DNA of 64,000 nucleotides, from assembly GCF_000807255.1 (NCBI RefSeq), contig NZ_CP009268.1, positions 4,246,384 to 4,310,383 on the forward strand. Reading direction: 5' to 3'. Every line of letters begins with the position of its first letter. Positions within the stretch are counted from its first letter, which is position 1. Position numbers and translations under genes: made by a program. Source of the DNA: Clostridium pasteurianum DSM 525 = ATCC 6013. Lineage in GTDB: Bacteria; Bacillota; Clostridia; Clostridiales; Clostridiaceae. This document shows, one piece after another, positions 61,884 to 64,000 of the stretch. The notes under the pieces were generated by a model. It did not search any database. It saw only the letters and a list, made by a program, of their open reading frames with translations, and had not been told where the DNA came from.

Positions 61884-64000
61884 TTATTCACGTATAAAAG
61901 CTCTTTGAGTTCCATAAATTTTACCAAATCGTAATCTACCCTCATAACTTTTCCATCCTTCAATCCCTTTGAGAATATCATTAATTTCTCTTGACTGCAT
62001 AGGATTAAGCTGTTTAGGATCACCATTAAAAAGCTCTACCCATATTTCCATAACACAAGTTTTATCTCGCCTAATATTGCCCTCTGGAATGTCCCCAAAA
62101 TCCGAGCCCTGAATATAGCTTCTTTTCTCGGAAATGCTTAAATTATACCAATTATCAGTGATAGGCTTATTTAAATATTCTTCAATTAATCCAGCCTTTG
62201 CACTTTCTTCTGAATGAGAATCTTGCTGTCTTTCAGCTTCCTTTAATTCCTCTTTATTTAAATGTAATGGTTCTTTATTATTCCATAGCTCTACAGCCTC
62301 AGCCCATATCTGATCTATTTCATTATCAAGGTCCCCATACACTTTTTTAGTAGTTTTCTGGATTCCTACATCTATTGGCCAAAATCTTCTATTACCTGTT
62401 TTATCTCTTAAAAATTCTCTATCATTAGTGGTACCAATAAATATGCATTGCCTTGGAAAGCGACTTGTTCTTCTTCCATAAGCTACTCTATAAATGTCCT
62501 CAGTCTTAGATAAGAAATGTTTTGTAGCTTCGATGTCAGCTTTCTTTGTGGCCATCATTTCTCCCATTTCCAGGAGCCATACACCTTGAAGCTGTTCATA
62601 TGCTTCTTTACCACTAACAGTTGTTAAGCTATCAGAATACCACTCCATACCAAGCTTTTTTATAATGGTACTTTTATATATGCCCTGTGGACCTGAGAGT
62701 ACTGGCATGTTATCAAATTTAATACCAGGAACAAAAATTCTTGCTACTGCTGCAACTATTATTTTTCTCGTTACAGTTCTTACATATGAATTATCTTCCG
62801 CACCTAAATAGTCTATAAATAAAGTACTTACTCTCTCTTTACCATCCCATACTAAGTTATTTAAATATTCTTTCACTGGATGGAATGAATGCTTTTCAAA
62901 ACTTAATGCTAGAGCATCAGCACATTTTGCAGTACTTGAAATGCTATAATATTTTTCAATAAATTCTCTAAGTCCACTATCATCAGTATCATTCCAATCT
63001 GATTTATTATTTTTACTTCTCCATGGAAGCTGGCCAATGACTACAGCTCTATTGGAAAATTCATTGTAGGCTATCTTTCCTTTAAGCAGTGGTTCATTTT
63101 CTATTATTAATAAAAAGTTGCTTATTGTACTTCTAAGCTTTCCCTGTTCTGTATAAGTAAGTTCTTTAAGCCACTTCGTGTCTATATCTACATCAGTTTC
63201 AACTACTCCAAAATCCTCCTGGGCCTTTTCAAGCTTTTCTCTGCCTAGAGTCTCCATTACTTTTTCATTATTACTTGCAAACTCACTCATTCTAGTAAAT
63301 GACGGTAGTCTATTAACTGGTGTATCTGCCTTGGCTTCATCATCTAAAGAACTAAATTTATGAATTCTTACTAAATCAAAGGCATTACACAAAATTCCGC
63401 TTGTAGGATCCGTACCATGATGGCTAAAACTAAATTTATCTTCATAAACTACAACTCCACCAGTGGTACTTCCTTCTGAATAGGTATATCTGGTTTCATC
63501 AGTACCAGGTACATATATTTCATTTAAAAATTCTCCTATAGCTTCAGTTATTGTGTAGGTCCTGCAGAATGCACCAATGACCCCCTTCTTTTCTAAAGGA
63601 TCTTCCTGCTTCTTTATTGCACTTGTAATCTTTGCCCTAGCTCTGCTACTCTCTGGCCAATAACTAACATCTTGCCAACCAAAAGTATATCTTGCGAGTA
63701 CTTCATCCGGATTAAGCCATTGCAGGTCCTGTACTTTAAAAACATATTCTCCATCACTTGAAGTTGATGGCCAATACATAAGTCTTGATGGTTCATAAGT
63801 TGTATCGTCAAACTGATCTATTCCTAAATCATCTGCAACCATTCTACTTACTGCCTGATATTCGTCCGGAAGTACTGGTCTACTTAATGGAATAACTAGT
63901 CTTAATCTTTGATTATCCGGTGCATGTGTATGAGTTGAATACATTGTAACCGAGAAGTCCCATAGAAGCTCTATAGAGCTCCATATATCACCTTTAACAT
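61884..64000 (-). CDS. VapE-type helicase/primase-associated protein, 5' end outside window
   Basis: The frame stays open through the right edge (reading ...KGDIWSSIELLWDFSVT before MYSTHTH), so the gene begins beyond 64000; at least 705 residues are visible. The first part is of the primase-like type (NQRLRLVIPLSRPV, SRLMYWPSTSSDGEYV). The C-terminal half is a VirE/VapE superfamily 3-like ATPase with GPQGIYKST as Walker A, in which Tyr replaces the usual Gly before Lys, then LLEMGEM and GTTNDREFLRD. It probably starts phage DNA replication. Confidence 0.87.
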   Translation of the reverse strand, partial: VKGDIWSSIELLWDFSVTMYSTHTHAPDNQRLRLVIPLSRPVLPDEYQAVSRMVADDLGIDQFDDTTYEPSRLMYWPSTSSDGEYVFKVQDLQWLNPDEVLARYTFGWQDVSYWPESSRARAKITSAIKKQEDPLEKKGVIGAFCRTYTITEAIGEFLNEIYVPGTDETRYTYSEGSTTGGVVVYEDKFSFSHHGTDPTSGILCNAFDLVRIHKFSSLDDEAKADTPVNRLPSFTRMSEFASNNEKVMETLGREKLEKAQEDFGVVETDVDIDTKWLKELTYTEQGKLRSTISNFLLIIENEPLLKGKIAYNEFSNRAVVIGQLPWRSKNNKSDWNDTDDSGLREFIEKYYSISSTAKCADALALSFEKHSFHPVKEYLNNLVWDGKERVSTLFIDYLGAEDNSYVRTVTRKIIVAAVARIFVPGIKFDNMPVLSGPQGIYKSTIIKKLGMEWYSDSLTTVSGKEAYEQLQGVWLLEMGEMMATKKADIEATKHFLSKTEDIYRVAYGRRTSRFPRQCIFIGTTNDREFLRDKTGNRRFWPIDVGIQKTTKKVYGDLDNEIDQIWAEAVELWNNKEPLHLNKEELKEAERQQDSHSEESAKAGLIEEYLNKPITDNWYNLSISEKRSYIQGSDFGDIPEGNIRRDKTCVMEIWVELFNGDPKQLNPMQSREINDILKGIEGWKSYEGRLRFGKIYGTQRAFIRE

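Larger units (their letters stand above)
33600..64000 (-). mobile_element. Siphovirus-type prophage, partial (extends beyond window)
   Basis: From 33.7 kb to the right edge nearly all genes lie on the minus strand in the order replication, late regulator, terminase, portal, head, tail, fibre, lysis. The lysis end is next to hsp18 and closes with a terminator. No integrase, repressor or att repeat was seen in this part. The minor head gene carries a frameshift, so the phage may be defective unless that shift is programmed or a sequencing error. Confidence 0.93.

Noticed and set aside
61844-62026. 60-residue minus-strand frame at the end of the VapE gene
   Set aside because: Overlaps the VapE C-terminus in another frame and has no start signal.

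Overview
The window is AT-rich, with strong AGGAGG-type ribosome binding sites, TTGACA/TATAAT-type promoters, GntP permeases, an Hsp18-type small heat shock protein and clostridial fermentation genes. It is most consistent with a Clostridium sensu stricto species; the species cannot be fixed from the sequence alone. About half is chromosome (1-33.6 kb) and the rest (about 33.6-64 kb) is most of a prophage that runs off the right edge.

Chromosomal layout. 1-3 kb: a minus-strand module of a VWA/HExxH protein (cut by the window edge), a MoxR-type AAA+ ATPase and a protein built from 22-residue repeats. 3.2-6.3 kb: fructose uptake and phosphorylation (fruK, fruA). 6.8-7.8 kb: an IS end remnant, a stand-alone LexA-type DNA-binding domain, and a divergent 33-residue membrane peptide between a large palindrome and a long hairpin. 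8.0-13.7 kb: a sigma-54 regulon. A MaoC-type hydratase and a CoA-transferase/GntP-permease pair each have a well-formed -24/-12 promoter, with the sigma-54 activator gene between them; together they could import a hydroxy acid such as (R)-3-hydroxybutyrate, activate it to the CoA thioester and dehydrate it. 14.4-16.5 kb: an Lrp/AsnC regulator divergent from an aspartase gene broken by one in-frame stop. 16.5-23.3 kb: a decayed island bounded by a tRNA-Thr gene and a second, damaged copy of a tRNA-Thr 3' half. It holds a lipoprotein, an MGT-type glycosyltransferase, a truncated IS1182-like transposase joined to a truncated NlpC/P60 gene, a Rha/ORF6C-type phage fragment and a frameshifted integrase. 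23.4-32.3 kb: a complete modified Entner-Doudoroff route for sugar acids (two GntP permeases, IlvD/Edd dehydratase, KDG kinase, KDPG aldolase, GntR and IclR regulators) with visible promoters and shared operators. 32.6-33.1 kb: hsp18.

The prophage is transcribed on the minus strand, so it reads from 64 kb down to 33.7 kb: VapE-type helicase/primase (cut by the edge), a cluster of TGTTCAC repeats, VRR-NUC nuclease, SNF2-type helicase, ArpU/RinA-like late regulator, terminase small and large subunits, portal, minor head protein (frameshifted, with a toxin-like C-terminus and a coupled acidic gene), scaffold, capsid, head-tail completion proteins, tail tube, tail chaperones with a probable programmed -1 frameshift, tape measure with a lytic transglycosylase domain, a 2300-residue tail fibre with an S74 chaperone, and a lysis cassette (holin, amidase, second holin). 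The order is that of a siphovirus of Firmicutes. The integrase, the lysogeny module and one att site lie outside the window or were not recognised.
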